Positions 33,498-46,407 of a stretch of 54,582 nt of DNA are shown piece after piece; position 1 is the stretch's first letter; each line of letters opens with the position of its first letter. The position numbers and the translations under genes were made by a program. The DNA comes from Leucogyrophana mollusca. Its lineage: Eukaryota; Basidiomycota; Agaricomycetes; Boletales. The notes under the pieces are model-generated. The model was not told the DNA's origin, did not search any database, and worked only from the letters and a program-made list of their open reading frames with translations. Location: NCBI GenBank assembly GCA_021014945.1, contig MU266521.1, positions 1 through 54,582 of the forward strand. Direction: 5' to 3'.

Positions 33498-33859
33498 AGT
33501 TTGAGCCTCACGAACGAGAATATGGTTGAGGTGATATAGTCTAGCCTAAGCTCGTCATGCAATGCTCCCTGATGCGGGGCGGCTCTTAGCACGATTTGTC
33601 GTTGAATGACTATTGGCAGGATGCTAGATAGCTTGGATTGGACTGGGATGATTCTGTGAGAAGGCAAGGCTCGACTTCGGTTCGCATCAGGTTCGCTGTG
33701 CATACATAGGCCCGGGCGGACCGCAACTCTGAGGGGGCTTCCCCACAGAACGTGACCCAGTCTTTCACGTCAACTGTACAGAACCTCGACGCCTCATGCA
33801 CATGTCCATACATAAATTCAAGTGATCATCACAAGGTCTTTCTTCTCACCCTATCTACA
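33498..33859. promoter_or_regulatory. Divergent promoter, AVO1 and transaldolase
   Basis: 362 bp separate the two start codons. No distinct TATA box or repeated element was seen. A shared promoter is inferred from the arrangement. Confidence 0.4.
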
Positions 33860-35219
33860 ATGTCTGAAGTGACCCTTTTGACCCAGATACGCGCAATCAT
33901 CGATGTCGACGTCGACTCTATGGATCCAAGTGCTGCAGCTCGACACACTAACGAGTCGACGCGGTTCCATGACATGACTTCTAATCAAGCCATCGTGCAC
34001 GGACAGGTTGTTCTACCGGCCAATGAACATCTTCTGCACACTGCGCACGCATTTGTGAAGGATAAGAGGATCGATGTTCAACAAGACGATGGAGCGTTGA
34101 AGGTTGTCGACTTTCTGGTAGGTTGCCCCTAGGTATGGATGTTGACGAGTTTCCTGACCTTCTTCTTCCACACTCACAGACTGTCCAGCTGGCGAAGCGA
34201 GTGATACCGCATCTGAACGGGCGTGTTCATGCCCAGACCTCCCCGTCAACTGCATACAACACCCAAAAGACTGTCGAGCACGCACAGGATCTGGTGGCTC
34301 TCTTTGAAGAGAATGGCATATCTAGGCACGCACAATCAATGTCACTACTGAACAAGTAGTGAGACTCTGGAACCCTTGCACGCAGGGATCGGGTTTGCAT
34401 CAAAATCCCCGCCACACCAGAATCCATGGTGGCATGCCAACAACTGGAGGCAAAAGGCATTCGAACGCTGGCAACTTGCTTATTCTCAGTCCCTCAGGCT
34501 GTATCTGCATCTCAAGCGAAATGCCTTTACGTTGCTCCGTACTTCAACGGTTTGTTAACATCTGTCGTTGCCCGGTCTGCATGCTTATTAGTAGTGCAGA
34601 GCTGGCCGTACACTTCACTGATGGTGTATGGAAGTCGTATGATGACCCTGTACATGGACACCCTATGTCTTCTATCATATACGCAATCGTGCAAACTTTC
34701 AAACAATTACAGTCAAAAACCCTTGTCATGCCTGCAAGGTAACCCACACTTGCAACACGTGGGTCATCTGACTAACCATGTACTCCTTCAGTATCGTCAA
34801 TACAGCTGAGGTGAGTAACGGTATTTTCCCATGATCAGAAGTTGCTCTTACTGACTTGATTCACCAGGTTATCGCTCTCGCTCGGCTCCGTCCAAACCAC
34901 CTCACGCTGTCCGCTCCGGTCCTCGATGCGATGTCCTTGCCTGCAACCGCCTTAGCAGACGAAGAGTTGGCATCGGCCACAATCAACTTTGTCCCCAGCA
35001 ATGAAGGTCAGGAACCTCCCTCTAGTTCCGACGTTGGGCTCATACATCGCCTTAGCTCTCACCACCGACTACCTTGCGAACGGTGCTGCTGCCCTCAGGC
35101 AAGCTCTCGACAATGATGCGGAGGCGACGCGGAAGCTCAAGGACGCTCTGTTGATCTTTGGCAAGAAGGAAGACGAGACTAAAGAATTCATTCGAGCCTA
35201 TGTGGCAAGGACTTCATAA
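33860..35219 (+). CDS. Transaldolase (fungal, short form)
   Basis: Seven exons (33860..34117, 34180..34325, 34386..34549, 34600..34738, 34792..34810, 34868..35006, 35056..35219) give 342 aa. The alpha/beta barrel landmarks are the start MSEVTLLTQIRAIIDVDVD, the ISRDRVCIKIPATPESM segment carrying the Schiff-base Lys in CIKIP, then KGIRTLATCLFSVPQA, LYVAPYFNEL and LARLRPNHLTLSA. The C-terminal helix has FGKKEDETKEFIRAYV. Transaldolase moves a dihydroxyacetone unit between sugar phosphates in the pentose phosphate pathway. Exon 2 ends in an AG|GC donor if the conserved GISRDRV junction is kept. A GT donor 15 nt further down (34341) would add five residues in frame. This lineage is distinct from the canonical yeast Tal1 type, so the exact physiological substrate is inferred. 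Confidence 0.87.
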
Positions 35220-35952
35220 GTCACGAAACAATCGGGATCCGGGAGATGAAAGGTTCGCAGCACATCATGTTTCAATTTTCTCGTCATCCAGTTTCGTGCA
35301 TCCGGACTCGGATTATTCAAGGGTTGACTGGGGCGTTATAGCTTTGAATTATGTATTTCGACATGTACACTATATGTATCATAACTCGTTTTGAAATCTA
35401 TGACTTAACATCGCATTAACAACCCACCAATGTGACGTCTGAATCCGTTGCAGGTGGGCTGTAGAGCCAGATGTGGCGTAAGTAGGGCCTCAGCTGGTCT
35501 TGGGAGCTGACAAACTTGTTGACACATAACCTCATGCCTCCTCAGTCTGACGTCTGTTCAGCCGACCCCAAAGAATCCTTCGTAGACCTGCCATCCTGGA
35601 CAGTCGTGTCACTTGTAACGAAGAACCAGCGAGTCTCAGGCTACTGGATAGGCGCTCACAGTTAGTCATCTGATCACGAGGGACCATCGGGCATCGTCGA
35701 GGATTATAAACTTCCCCGAGTTAGGATGCCCATTTGCATTGGTCACTTCCAATATATCTGATTGATCGTTACGAGAAGCTTATTGAGCTAGTCTTCGTGG
35801 GGCAGGCTCCATGACGGGCATTGACGGCGAGAAGGTGACCAGAGTTGTTCACGTGCATAGGAGGTGGGTGTATAAAGGGGCACACAACTATAGGTTGTCT
35901 GCCAATCGACCTCAAAGCATTTCATTTTTCATCGCACCCAGTCAAGTAAATA
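35220..35952. other. Intergenic region upstream of alpha/beta hydrolase
   Basis: 733 bp without a gene. The right end holds a TATA box (TATAAAGGGG at 35871) about 82 nt before the next ATG. The rest has no recognised element. Confidence 0.5.
35871..35877 (+). promoter_or_regulatory. TATA box of alpha/beta hydrolase gene
   Basis: TATAAAG lies 82 nt before the ATG at 35953, almost the same distance as in the CVNH genes. Confidence 0.65.
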
Positions 35953-36981
35953 ATGGCAGCTAAAACCATCGTTAAAACCGTTTCAGCAGATGGAGTGGAC
36001 ATATTTTACCGCGAGGCCGGGAGTGCTGATGCACCTGTCGTCCTTCTCCTTCACGGCTATCCGACATCTTCCTTCAGCTATCGCAACCTCATCACCAGGC
36101 TTGCCGACAAGTATCGTGTTATTGTAAGTTCGGAGAATCCTGTTCTCGCTCCCACCGTTGTTGATATCAATGTCTTAGGCCCCTGACCTGCCTGGCTTCG
36201 GGTTTACCACCGTACCAGCCGAACGTCAGTACCAATACACTTTCGCCAACTTCGCCAAGACCATCGAAGCGTTCACGGATGTTCTCGAGCTCACTCGATA
36301 CGCCTTGTACATCTTCGATTATGGGGCCCCTACAGGATTAAGGTATGTGCTGGTTTGCCTGATTGTTCGCACCGAGCTAAGGTCGTACGCCGTAGATTGG
36401 CCCTCGCTCGTCCCGCTGCAGTAACTGCCATCATAAGCCAGAATGGAAACGCATACGTCGAAGGCCTCGGTGCGTTCTGGGACAACCTTCGTCCCTACTG
36501 GGCGGATCCTAGCGCAGAGAACCGAGAATCCATTCGGTGGTTGACAGGACTTGATGCCACCAAGTGGCAGGTAAGTTATTCTTCCACATCCAGGGCGGCT
36601 CTTGGACTGAAGCGAACTCTTCAGTACTTCACTGGTGAGAAGGATCCTTCCGCTATCCCACCGGAGACATATCACCTCGACTACGCGTTACTCTCTCGAC
36701 CGGGAAACGCAGATATCCAGCTCGACATATTCCTTGACTACCATACCAACGTTGAGTTGTATCCTGCTTTCCAGAAGTATTTCCGGGAGCACCAGCCGCC
36801 TATATTGGCCGTGTGGGGGAAGAACGACGAGATATTCGTACAGGGTGGAGCCGTCGCATTCAAGAAAGACGTCGAGAGCGCTGAGGTTGTACTGGTGGAT
36901 GGAGGGCATTTCGTGTTGGAGAATCACCTGGATGAGGTTGCGCAAGCGATACTGGAGTTCTTGGCGAGACAAAAAATCTAG
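35953..36981 (+). CDS. Alpha/beta hydrolase, epoxide-hydrolase or haloalkane-dehalogenase-like
   Basis: Four exons (35953..36123, 36179..36342, 36396..36570, 36625..36981) give 288 aa. The oxyanion-hole motif is LLLHGYPTSSFSYRN. After APDLPGFGFTTVP the nucleophile elbow reads FDYGAPTGLR, with Asp rather than Ser, which fits the epoxide hydrolase and dehalogenase branch. The acid is probably in AVWGKNDEIF and the catalytic His in VDGGHFVLE. A cap domain (GLGAFWDNLRPYWADPS) sits between. No signal peptide is seen, so the protein is likely cytosolic. The substrate is unknown. It lies between transaldolase and HDAC on the same strand, 291 bp before the latter. Confidence 0.85.
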
Positions 36982-37272
36982 AATGCGGTAGGAGACCGAG
37001 CTTGAAGTAGCTTGAGCCTTGCAGTACTATGTACGTACTGCTGTAAGAACTGGCGACCCATTTGTCACTTATCATCGTGAGCAGTATCAGAGACAGTGCA
37101 TGTTTTGACTCCCGTACTGGAAGGTACTTTTGAATCCTTTGAGCCCCTTCGTGGAAATGGATGCAGGTGGTAGGGAGTTATGAGTAAGGACCAATGTGAC
37201 ATATCATACACACATAATTCAACTGGCGCCTACGTCCCACTTGAAGCTTCAATAACCTCCAGTCCGAGCGAA

Positions 37273-38825
37273 ATGGAGCAACCTCGGCGCAAACCAGTTG
37301 CATACGTCGTTTCAGAGGAGCTGGTGAAGGTATGCACTGACTCAGGCTGGTCCAGTCCACAAGCTGACCCTTCAATCTCCTGGATCCTTTCAGCTATCAT
37401 CTCTCTTGCCGTCGAACAAGAACCGATCGTTTGTTGTACACTCTCTTATTAGCGCGCTGCGTCTTCCACATCTTCAGTCCATCGACGGAGAGAAATGCTT
37501 CCAAATTTTGAGGCCCGGAAGAGCTAGCCCGAAAGACCTCCTAGTTTATCACACGCGCGAATACCTGGAGTATGCACTGAATCCAAGCAATGTCACAGAG
37601 TTGTCTCCCGAAGGATTGCAAGGCGCAGAATTCGGTCTTGAGGATGTGTGTAACATCATTCATCCGCAATATTCTTTAGGTCAACTATGTCTAGGACTGC
37701 CCGCCTTTCCGTGGGTTGCGCGAGTATATTCAGCTTGTGGCAGGTGCAACTCTAACCGCAGTAGGCGCTCTCAAGGACGACATCGCCGACATTGCGATTT
37801 GCTGGGACGGTGGCAGGTCAGTTCAACAAGTACTCCAGTGGTGATATATTACTAGTTGACTGTACCCGCAGACACCATGCTCAGAAATCGCATGCGTCTG
37901 GCTTTTGCTATGTAGCGGATTGTGTCCTCGCTATCCTTGCGTTAAGGAGACCCACTTCTCTTACAGTTTCCAGTAGAAAACCGCGCGTCATGTATCTGGA
38001 CCTTGATCTACACTTTTCTGATGGTGTCTCACAAGCTTTTTATTCGACGAGCTCAACTGGAGCATCCCAAGTCCTCGTGAGCGCGATATTTGTTTTGCTC
38101 TTGTCGCTTGGACTGAGCAAAATTGTTCAGACGCTCTCGATTCATCATGCTTCCCCTGGATTTTTCCCAATATCAACTTTGTCAGGTCTGCCAGACACCG
38201 ACGCTTCCTCATTTGATCCCTTCTGCTTGTCTCTGCCATTGAGGCAAGGAGCATCAAACCGTACTTTCCTGCGCATCTGGCCGATTGTAGAGCGCATTAG
38301 AGATATTTTTGATCCGGACTACTTCGTAATCCAATGCGGTGTAGACGGTTTAGCAGGAGATCCTCTGGCCACGTGGAACTGGTCCTTGGGTGGTGAGGGC
38401 TCACTGGGTTGGTGCGTCGGGCGAATAGTAGACCGGTGGCAAGGAAAGAAGCTCTTTCTCGGTGGAGGTGGGCAGCATCTTCTGCATTTGTGTGCGGTAA
38501 AGTTGATCTTCCCTACAGGAGGATATAACTCGGCGAATGCTGCTCGGGCTTGGGCTCATCTGACATCAATCGCGGTGCGTGTTTCCATTTGTGGGCCGTT
38601 GTTTCTGGGATAGGTCTACAACATGACACTCAGGCCGCTAAGCCTCTTCCACTGGACACCGAGATCCCCGATCATCGTGCTTTCCCCCTGTACCAGCCTT
38701 CGTTCACTCTAGATATAGCCGCTGGTAACATGCAGGATCACAATACCGAAGAGTATATCCAGACCGTGGAGGCCTGCTTTGAGAATGCCTCAGCAGTCCT
38801 GCGCAGTCGTTTAGTCTCGATGTGA
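37273..38825 (+). CDS. HOS1: Histone deacetylase, HDAC8/Hos1-type (class I-like)
   Basis: Seven exons (37273..37329, 37394..37645, 37695..37816, 37872..38076, 38131..38467, 38519..38574, 38634..38825) give 406 aa. Catalytic parts are all present: the GGRHHAQKSHASGFCY general-base histidines, the zinc ligands in DLDLHFSDGV (Asp and first His) and GVDGLAGDP (Asp), LSIHHASPGFFP, and the GGGGYN tyrosine loop, which is split by an intron. The HH-G-D-G motif of most class I enzymes is altered to H-F-S-D-G at the second His and the Gly; the zinc ligands are unaffected. The C-terminus IPDHRAFPLYQPSFTLDI is typical of the fungal Hos1 branch. The protein removes acetyl groups from lysines in chromatin or other proteins. 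The gene symbol is a best match by family, not an orthology test. Confidence 0.88.
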
Positions 38826-38924
38826 CTGTCCTGCACTTTCGACCAGAGTGCGTCGAAATGCATCGAAGATCTTTTTGATATTGAAACTCTTCCTAGATAC
38901 ATCGACTGACACAAGACCACTCCC

Positions 38925-41900
38925 TTAACTTGCTTTGATAGTCAAGACGGTGACACTGTATCCTGGGGCAGTGTAGTTGAAAGTAGCTCCAGTGTTAATA
39001 GTGCTTGTCACGGGAACGACGGCGTTGGGCGTCGTAGGCGAGTTGCTGGCAGTGGGAGCGCCAGCCAACACCTGTGCGGTACCGGTTGGCGAGACGGTGG
39101 TGTAAGGTAGTTCGAAAGTCATCTCCATCGCAGGTGTATCGGTGTTGGCGATCTTGAACCCTCGCGTGAGCAGGAAATCTGACTCGCTTGTATTATAGAA
39201 CCTACCTTGATCAGAACTTCTCCGGCCGCGGTGTTCCTAGTGACACTCCAGTAGAGGGTACCGTTGTATTCGGGCAAGGTGCTAGGGAGATATTCATCAC
39301 CGCGGTTCAAGCTGAAGAGCTATTGTGCCAGTTCGATCAGTGCGGCCAACGTCCGAGAGATCGAGGTGTACACACCTGTTGAACATAGTATGAAGTTGAG
39401 GGGTAAACGCTTGCAGCACTTAAGGATGACCACAGTCAGCCAATGCCGACACCGAAAACGAAGCCAAAAGCTTACTCGTAGCACACAAGATTCGGCGTCT
39501 AGCGACCTGTCAGTGAAGATCCAATCAATGCTGCAACGGGCATTCTCACCCATTGGTAGCTTGCAACGTTCTGAGGAGGAAATAATTTTAGTCATATGTT
39601 CTAGCCAAAGTTCAACAACGCACCATCAGAAGAGGGGCATAAGATGCCGCGAAGACAATATCGCTATTCCTTTCGAGGCCAGTCATGAAAGCAGCCTCAC
39701 CAGTGGAACCTTTCAGCGAATGGCTCAGTTGTGCGGACGTCGTCATTGACTCATGATACGCGTACCTTGGACGGTGGGATACATGAGATGTCCTTCGGCT
39801 ATTGTTCCGTAGAGATTGCTAGCATTGGTAGAGATGACGGCATATTCGCCCTTGAACAAATGTCAGTATCGGGATAATGAACCGAATAACAGACCAGAAG
39901 GTCACACCTCAAAGTAGTAGGTTCCATTGCGCTGACAATCGCGAATGTTAAGCAACCGCATACCACGAAAACCTGAAACACGACCTACCTCAAAGCTGTC
40001 ATAGTAGAAAGCATTTTCCACAAACCAGCCTTGAAGAGATCTCAGCTAACAGTTGCATTCATACTCAAGGGAAATGCGAACCGGGCGTCTGGTAGACGTG
40101 ATTATCATATTGCAACGGCGTAGGTGTAATGATGGGGTTGAAAGGGTAGCTCGTCGCGATGAAGCCTGAACAAGTCGTGAGCACTGTGCGGTATAACAAA
40201 AATAACGCTCGTACGCAATTGGGGAAACGCTGCGGTCAGGTTTCCTGCAAAGTCCCTCCATCGGTAAATGTATCTGAGATGGTTGTGAGTTCAAGTGTGA
40301 TAGTGAAAGTTGTTCGGGCTTGACGTACGATTCAGATGCGAAGAAGTCTTCATTGCCAATTTCCACATAGGTTAGAGGGAACGGCTCCGGATGTCCAAGA
40401 GAAGCTCTCAGAGCAGCTATCGTGTAGCGCAATTAGAAAGTCTGCAATATCCAAGTAGTCTCGGCTGCGAGGTATCACCTGCTTCGCTTTCAGAAGGATC
40501 GCCGATAACAAAGTTGATCTTAACAGCTCTCAATAAACATGCTCAGCTGAATGATAGGGTACGTACTTGATCGATGGCTTGCTGAATGTATGGGTATAAC
40601 TCGTCTTCGGGGAGACTATCGCCGTCCAGAGAGTATCCTATGCGGTAAATTAATGGTGAGAAAGTACAAATCAGGGAAGAGGAATTGAAGTACCTGCCCA
40701 GACCGCCATGATGGGCTCCATTTCCATGTCTTCGCAAAGATACATGTATTCGAGGAGGCCGAGACCACTGCGGCTTCATAAGTGTCTGCTCGCAGGTTAT
40801 CCCTTTAGACTTACTCCGTGTTGATGTAGCCCCAATCGCCCATTCGACCTGTGTAACGGTTGTTAGCGAGGTAGAACAACACAGTAGCAATGGCCAACAC
40901 ACCAGGCCTGTCAACAAGGGCGCCAACTGTCGCATTCCACTGCCATCGGGTAGAAAAGCTTTGACCCTGTGCAAGGTCAGCTGCGAAGTTATGATCTCGG
41001 GGGCAAGCAAGATCACCTCCTGTAATTGACAGTCAGTAGTGAGTCACAAGGGTCTATATAGGAGTCACTCACGAGATTGTTTCCACCTGGCAGACGGAAG
41101 AATGAAGGTTTCATCTCATACAAAGTCTAAGAGCAGGAGTCAGCCTCAGCTTTGGTTCACGTCAAGATAGGATGATCTGACAGTGGCTACGTCGATTCTC
41201 AAGCCATTTTCCCGGTCCTTGAATGTCGGTGGGAAAAGAGAAAACATCGCAAAGTTGATGGTTTGTCCAGCTGCGGCCGCGCCGTCAAGCGTGATGGTGA
41301 AGTTGTTGGTAGTGGTTGTCGGTGACGAGGTCGGCTTGAGAGAGACGTCTACCTGACTCCAGGCGGTCTGCGATCCACTGACAGGGACACTTGCCGACGC
41401 ATAGATTTCACCATCCATACTCTGGAGGCCGACGGTGACACTTCCGTCAAAGCTGGATGCCTCGGGGAATTTGTAGTAAAATGAAGCCTTGTAGGTCCAT
41501 TCGGAGTCGATCTTGATACCTGCTATGTGTCAATACAAGTTCCGCGACCAAGAAGCGGAACATACCCCAGTAACCTTCGTTACCGAAGCCGACTGCACCA
41601 GAAGCACCTTCTGGGATGGTTAGTTGAAGAGAATTGGGCAAGGCCGAAGAAACTGGAGTGGGATCAGCGATGACATTGATGGTAGCACCGTTAATTGCGC
41701 TCCAGGCGTAAAGAGCTGCGGTTGTGTCTGCGCTATATGAGAATGATGTCCACCAGTAGAGTTGCGCATTGCATGATTTACCTGGCGTAACTTGCTGGAA
41801 GGCACGGTTTTGGAGTACTGATACACTGTTAGAATCTGTCGGAGATACACGGGGAGAGGAACTGACATTCAGCGTAAATGCCACCATCGCCGCTCTTATG

Positions 41901-42283
41901 CCGCAGTCAAAAGAGTGTTAACTGTAAGATACAGAATGCTCACATGCTGGTTGGAAGAACGTGATCAACATCGTACACGACATAAGGAGGAAATAAACTT
42001 ACGTTGATGTCCTGTACGTTCGGTTAGCGTAGGATATGCCCTTCGCTATTAGTACACCACAATTTGAACCATCAAGAAACCCACTCGCCTCGAACATCTG
42101 ACCATCTGATACGAGGTTAGCAAATTCTATACGAGAGCAATGACGTCATGACTCACAGAGAGTGGACGGAATGGGGTGACTAGCAGTCCCACTAACTGTC
42201 ACTGTCGTCGCTGCATTGACAGCAGCGCTGCTGGCGAGGATGCCGAGCGCCAGGGTATGTCGACTAAGAAAGCCTGTGAACAT
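38925..42283 (-). CDS. Secreted alpha-L-arabinofuranosidase, family GH51
   Basis: A long, intron-rich gene. The start at 42283 gives a signal peptide (MFTGFLSRHTLALGIL, then ASSAAVNA). The N-terminal carbohydrate-binding-like beta domain (about residues 90-300) includes SEWTYKASFYYKFPEAS. The TIM-barrel part contains RLPGGNNLEG, LEYLYLCEDMEMEPIMAVW and the acid/base motif YVEIGNEDFFASE. The nucleophile motif is FEGEYAVISTNASN, and MFSQVYTSISR follows. The C-terminal beta domain ends VTVLTIKAS. The enzyme removes arabinose side chains from arabinan and arabinoxylan. A TATA box (TATAAAA, 42337..42331) lies about 48 nt upstream of the ATG. The 3' end is convergent with HDAC, only 99 bp apart. 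Exon junctions in the middle were followed only by motif continuity. Confidence 0.9.
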
Positions 42284-43063
42284 CTTGACACGTCAAGACA
42301 ACCGCGACGACGGAATCCTTGTACGATGGCTTTTATACGCATGCCCAGGGAGATGGGGCGGTCCGCAGCGGCTTCAGAGAGTGTACTCGTGACCGAACGA
42401 AGAAGCCGACCGGCCACGCGAATGGCACACGAAGTGAAAGTCGCGCGAAATATTCTCCCGCGTCACCGCAAGCCCTGGTTTTGTATCCCGTGCTACCGTG
42501 GCACCATGCTAAGTCACGGTGTGTAAGTGGGAGTCTACGCGGCAAAGATTCAAGTAAGCAATCACATTCTATGGGTCTCGCTAGTCTCCAAGTTAAGCTT
42601 GGCTCAGGCAGCGGAGACCCGATACCTGGCGGTACCGAAGATGCTCCTGATCATACTTCCATATTTACACTTGTCCCCGCGGGCGTATAGAACTCTGTCG
42701 TGGTTCGGGGCAGATGATCATTCGGGTGCTTGAAGTTGCCAGTGGCCATCAGAGACCGTGATCGTGGTGGGAGAGGGTGGGAGTCAAAATAGACCATAAC
42801 CCTAGGATGGGATCTACCGGTATTACTTGGGTATTACTACTGTAACCAGAATTTTCAATTTCAAACCAAGTCACCACAACGCGGCAACTTTTTGCGAACA
42901 GTCACTCGCCAACGTATCGATTTTGGATCGGGAAAGGAACTGCACAAGAACGAGGGCCGTCACATTCAAACTGGCTATACTGATATGCCGTCGTAACCTT
43001 TGTATATTTAGTCGCATATCTCGCTCATTTCATTTATCCGCCGCTCCAAGGTCCAACACTCCA
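42284..43063. promoter_or_regulatory. Divergent promoter region, GH51 and tRNase Z
   Basis: 780 bp between the two start codons. It contains the GH51 TATA box (42331-42337, minus). Short frames here have no motif. A long, separate regulatory region for the secreted enzyme is plausible. Confidence 0.5.
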
Positions 43064-46000
43064 ATGTCTTGGTCCGCTTCGGTTTTGAGCACAGTCTCTT
43101 CCGACACGGAGCCTACCGTCGTCCTGACCTTTGATTCCGCGAAATATGTCTTCAACGTCGGAGAGAACACGACCAGAGCATTTCTCCAGAGCAGACGCAA
43201 CTGGAAGAAGACGCGAGGCATCTTCCTTACCTCGGTTGGCACTCAAAGGGCCAGTGGCTTGCCAGGTGCGAGTTCCGTTATGCGTGGTCGAAGGCCTGAC
43301 GTAGGGCTTACGCTAGGTTATCAGGATTGTTAATGACATTCGCCGATTCTGGATTATCGAGCCTGAACATTGTCGGTCCATCGGGACTTCTTCACTTCAT
43401 GGCGGCCATGCGCAAATACACCTTTCGGTATGACATACGCTGCTCTCGAACTTTCTAACGCTAAGCAGTATGAAGCGATAATCTGGCCGTCAACCCGATC
43501 GAGGTCGCCCTTACGCCTGCTGTTCCGTCCGGGGATGCACCACTCGTTTACAAGGACGAAAACGTATCTGTATATGCTGTTCCTATTGTCCCACAGGATG
43601 AATCTAGCGACACGCCTTCGGGTCAAGGCACTTCGAGCAGTGCGATGAGTGCTAGTAACCAGGTAGTGGCATCGTCGCGATCCGCCTCAAAACGAAAGCG
43701 CACCCCATCACCATCCCAACCTTCCAAACGGTTTGTACGTGGCCCTGGTAAATCCTTCGACCGGTTTCTAGTATTTGGCTCACGCCATTCTAGACCTAGA
43801 TCTCCTGTCATCGCTATCTCCAGAAAGTGCACTCTCTAAGCTGCAAGATCTTATGAACAAAACCGCTTTTGAACCTTCATCTCTCAGTGGGGAAATGGCG
43901 CAGGCTTGGCGGAGGTTCATTGTTCAGACGATGTTCCCGGGAATAAAATCTGCATTGGGACCGAGTGGATGTAGCTCGGAGGATAGCAAAGGAGGATCGA
44001 AGAAAAAAGATAAATCTAATCCAGATCCCCCCGAGCTCAAGCCATCAGCCGCTCCCAAGATCGCTCACATAGCACATCCTCCTGGCTTCAACAAGCAGCT
44101 TCCAATTCTCGAGGATGATCTTATCCTCTCTACCGATCCCTTGCGTAAAGCAACTTTGGCATATGCAGTAATGGGCCCACGGGTTCGCGGCAAATTTGAT
44201 TCTCAGAAGGCCAATGCACTGGGTTTGAAAGCTGGACCACTTCGCAGCAAAGTGGCGCGAGGTGAAACTGTCATCGTTACGGTCGAGGACGGGCAAGGGA
44301 ATGTTACAGAACGTACAGTCCGGCCAGAAGATTGCATGGGACAAAGCGAGAGCCCCGGAGTAAGTCTTCTCGGTTATTGTCTCGCCAACTCAAAGCGACG
44401 TCCCCCTCATAGGTGATTTTACTATTAGACATACCGACACGATCGCATATCCCATCATTACTCTCAAGCTTCACTGGTTCCGCTGCGTTCGCAAAGTATC
44501 AGACCAGGGAAACCGTAGACCACGCACTTCGTACCGTTTTCCATATCTGTGGTGAAGGTGTGTTGGAAGATGAAAGGTACAAGACATTTATGAATGGCTT
44601 TGGCGAGAAGGTTCACGTAGGTCTGAATTTATCTTTTGGTTTTTCACGTTCGCTGAATACTTCCGATACAAGCACGTTGTTGCTTCTCGAGAGCACATAT
44701 CGAACCCAATTACTTTCACCAGCGCAGCTTTTAATCAGCTGAGACTTAACCAGCTAGACGAGAACATATTCCCCATACCCAACTTTGTCCTACAAGCCAA
44801 GCAAGATATCGGCAGTGAGTCATACTCTTAAAACTCTAAGACGGTAGTGGATTGATGAGTTCCCGTCCCGCGGATAGCTATATCTGACCTCCCAATCCAC
44901 ACTACTGCGATGGTGACCAACACTCTGGTCGACATTCGACCACCGCGACCACCGGTGAAAGAGAAGGATGCTGAAGCACACGACTTGTTTCATCCCTCCA
45001 TCCTATCGACAGCGCCCCTGGTTGTACCAGACCTCACTCGAAAGCGGTTTGCAGAGGCGAGAGCTCGTGTGCAAGGTCGCCAATCACCCACAGGTCCGGG
45101 AGGGGACGTCATAATTTGTACGCTAGGGACCGGGAGCGCCATCCCGAGCAAGTACCGAAACGGTCGGTTTTTTTCAGTTGTCTGTTCATGCGATGTAGTC
45201 ATGACCATTCCGCAGTATCCGGAACTCTCATACAAATTCCGGACTATGGAAATGTCCTTCTCGATGCCGGCGAAGGGACATGGGGCCAACTTTCTCGGAA
45301 CTTTGGAGATGATGTCTCGGCGACTTCTAGTGTGTGGAAGGTGCTCAGGGATCTCAGGTGTATATTCATCAGTCATATCCACGGTGATCACCATATCGGA
45401 CTAGCAAAGATCCTGGCGATGCGACGGAGGGTCGGTGACACTTTCAACCAGCTCTTGTGTAAACCTATTAACATCATCCCCTCTCAGCTTGATCCTCTAC
45501 CGAGCGAGCCACTCTATCTTGTGGCAAATCAAACCGTCTTCTTGTATCTTCGCGATTACGCCGCTGTCGAAGACCTAGGTTTTGGGACCAATAACGGCGT
45601 GCTCCCTATTTTGAATGATGCAATACATTGGAGAAGTAATGGTTCAACCTCAAAATGGCGGAGCCACGATGCCCAAGTGGACCAACAAAGGTGACTTATT
45701 TCCGACATGGCGCACATGCTGAATCTAAGCACCTTGTTGTCAGCTCCCAGGACGCAGTCAAAAACCTGTGTCGAACGCTTGGCTTGGAAAGTCTAACGAC
45801 CGTCGATGTGGAGCATCGAGCTAAGTGTCATGGGCTCATTATCAAACATAAAGATGGATGGAGTATTGTGTAGGTTACCTTCACAATCGGGATGTCCTCA
45901 AGCTCATGAACACCAAGCTTCTCAGGGGACACTGTGCCAACGAATAAGCTGGTACGGGCTGGGGCGAATGCCACCCTGCTCATCCATGAGGCTACCATGG

Positions 46001-46383
46001 CAGATGATCAAGTGGAAATGGCGCGAGCCAAGATGCACAGTACCTTTGGGCAAGCGATCGGCATTGGAAAAAGGTAAGCGAGCTATCAACCATCTTTGCT
46101 GATGGTCGCTGACGCTTCGCCTCCCAGTATGAAGGCACAGAATATCCTTCTAACCCATTTCTCCGCGCGGTATCCGAAAATGCCCCCTCCTTCAGTTCTT
46201 GCGACGGACGGCCCTGATGACCCCACACTTGCACTCGCCTTCGATATGGCAAACATCAGAATTGGCGACATGTGGAAGATGAATGCCTACATGGGAGCGA
46301 TCGAACAAAGCTTCATCGACTCCCCAGAGGACGGGGATGCAAACGAGGCTGTGATGGATGTGACGCAAGTTGATATCTCGTAG
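43064..46383 (+). CDS. TRZ1: tRNase Z, long form (ELAC2/Trz1)
   Basis: About a dozen exons from an ATG at 43064 to a TAG at 46381-46383. The N-terminal half is a degenerate metallo-beta-lactamase domain (LTFDSAKYVFNVGENTTRAF, SGLSSLNIVGPSG, LHFMAAMRKYTFRDNLAV) with a Lys-rich linker. The C-terminal catalytic half has CTLGTGSAIPSKYRN, GNVLLDAGEGTWGQL, the HIHGDHHIGL zinc motif, ILNDAIHW, FSGDTVPTNKLV, LIHEATM and NILLTHFSARYPK. The enzyme cleaves pre-tRNA just after the discriminator base in the nucleus and mitochondria. Keeping frame near 45690 needs an intron with donor GTGACT and acceptor TCAG before CTCCCAGGACGC. At about 45870 a donor GTAGGT with acceptor CCAAG gives the FSGDT motif. The 3' end lies 24 bp from the WAPL stop on the opposite strand. 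Confidence 0.93.
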
Positions 46384-46407
46384 TCAAATAACGAGTCAGT
46401 AATATAT

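Noticed and set aside
42176..42526. 116-codon plus-strand frame in the GH51 upstream region
   Set aside because: It overlaps the GH51 signal-peptide exon and promoter on the opposite strand. It is basic, Arg-rich and without motif.
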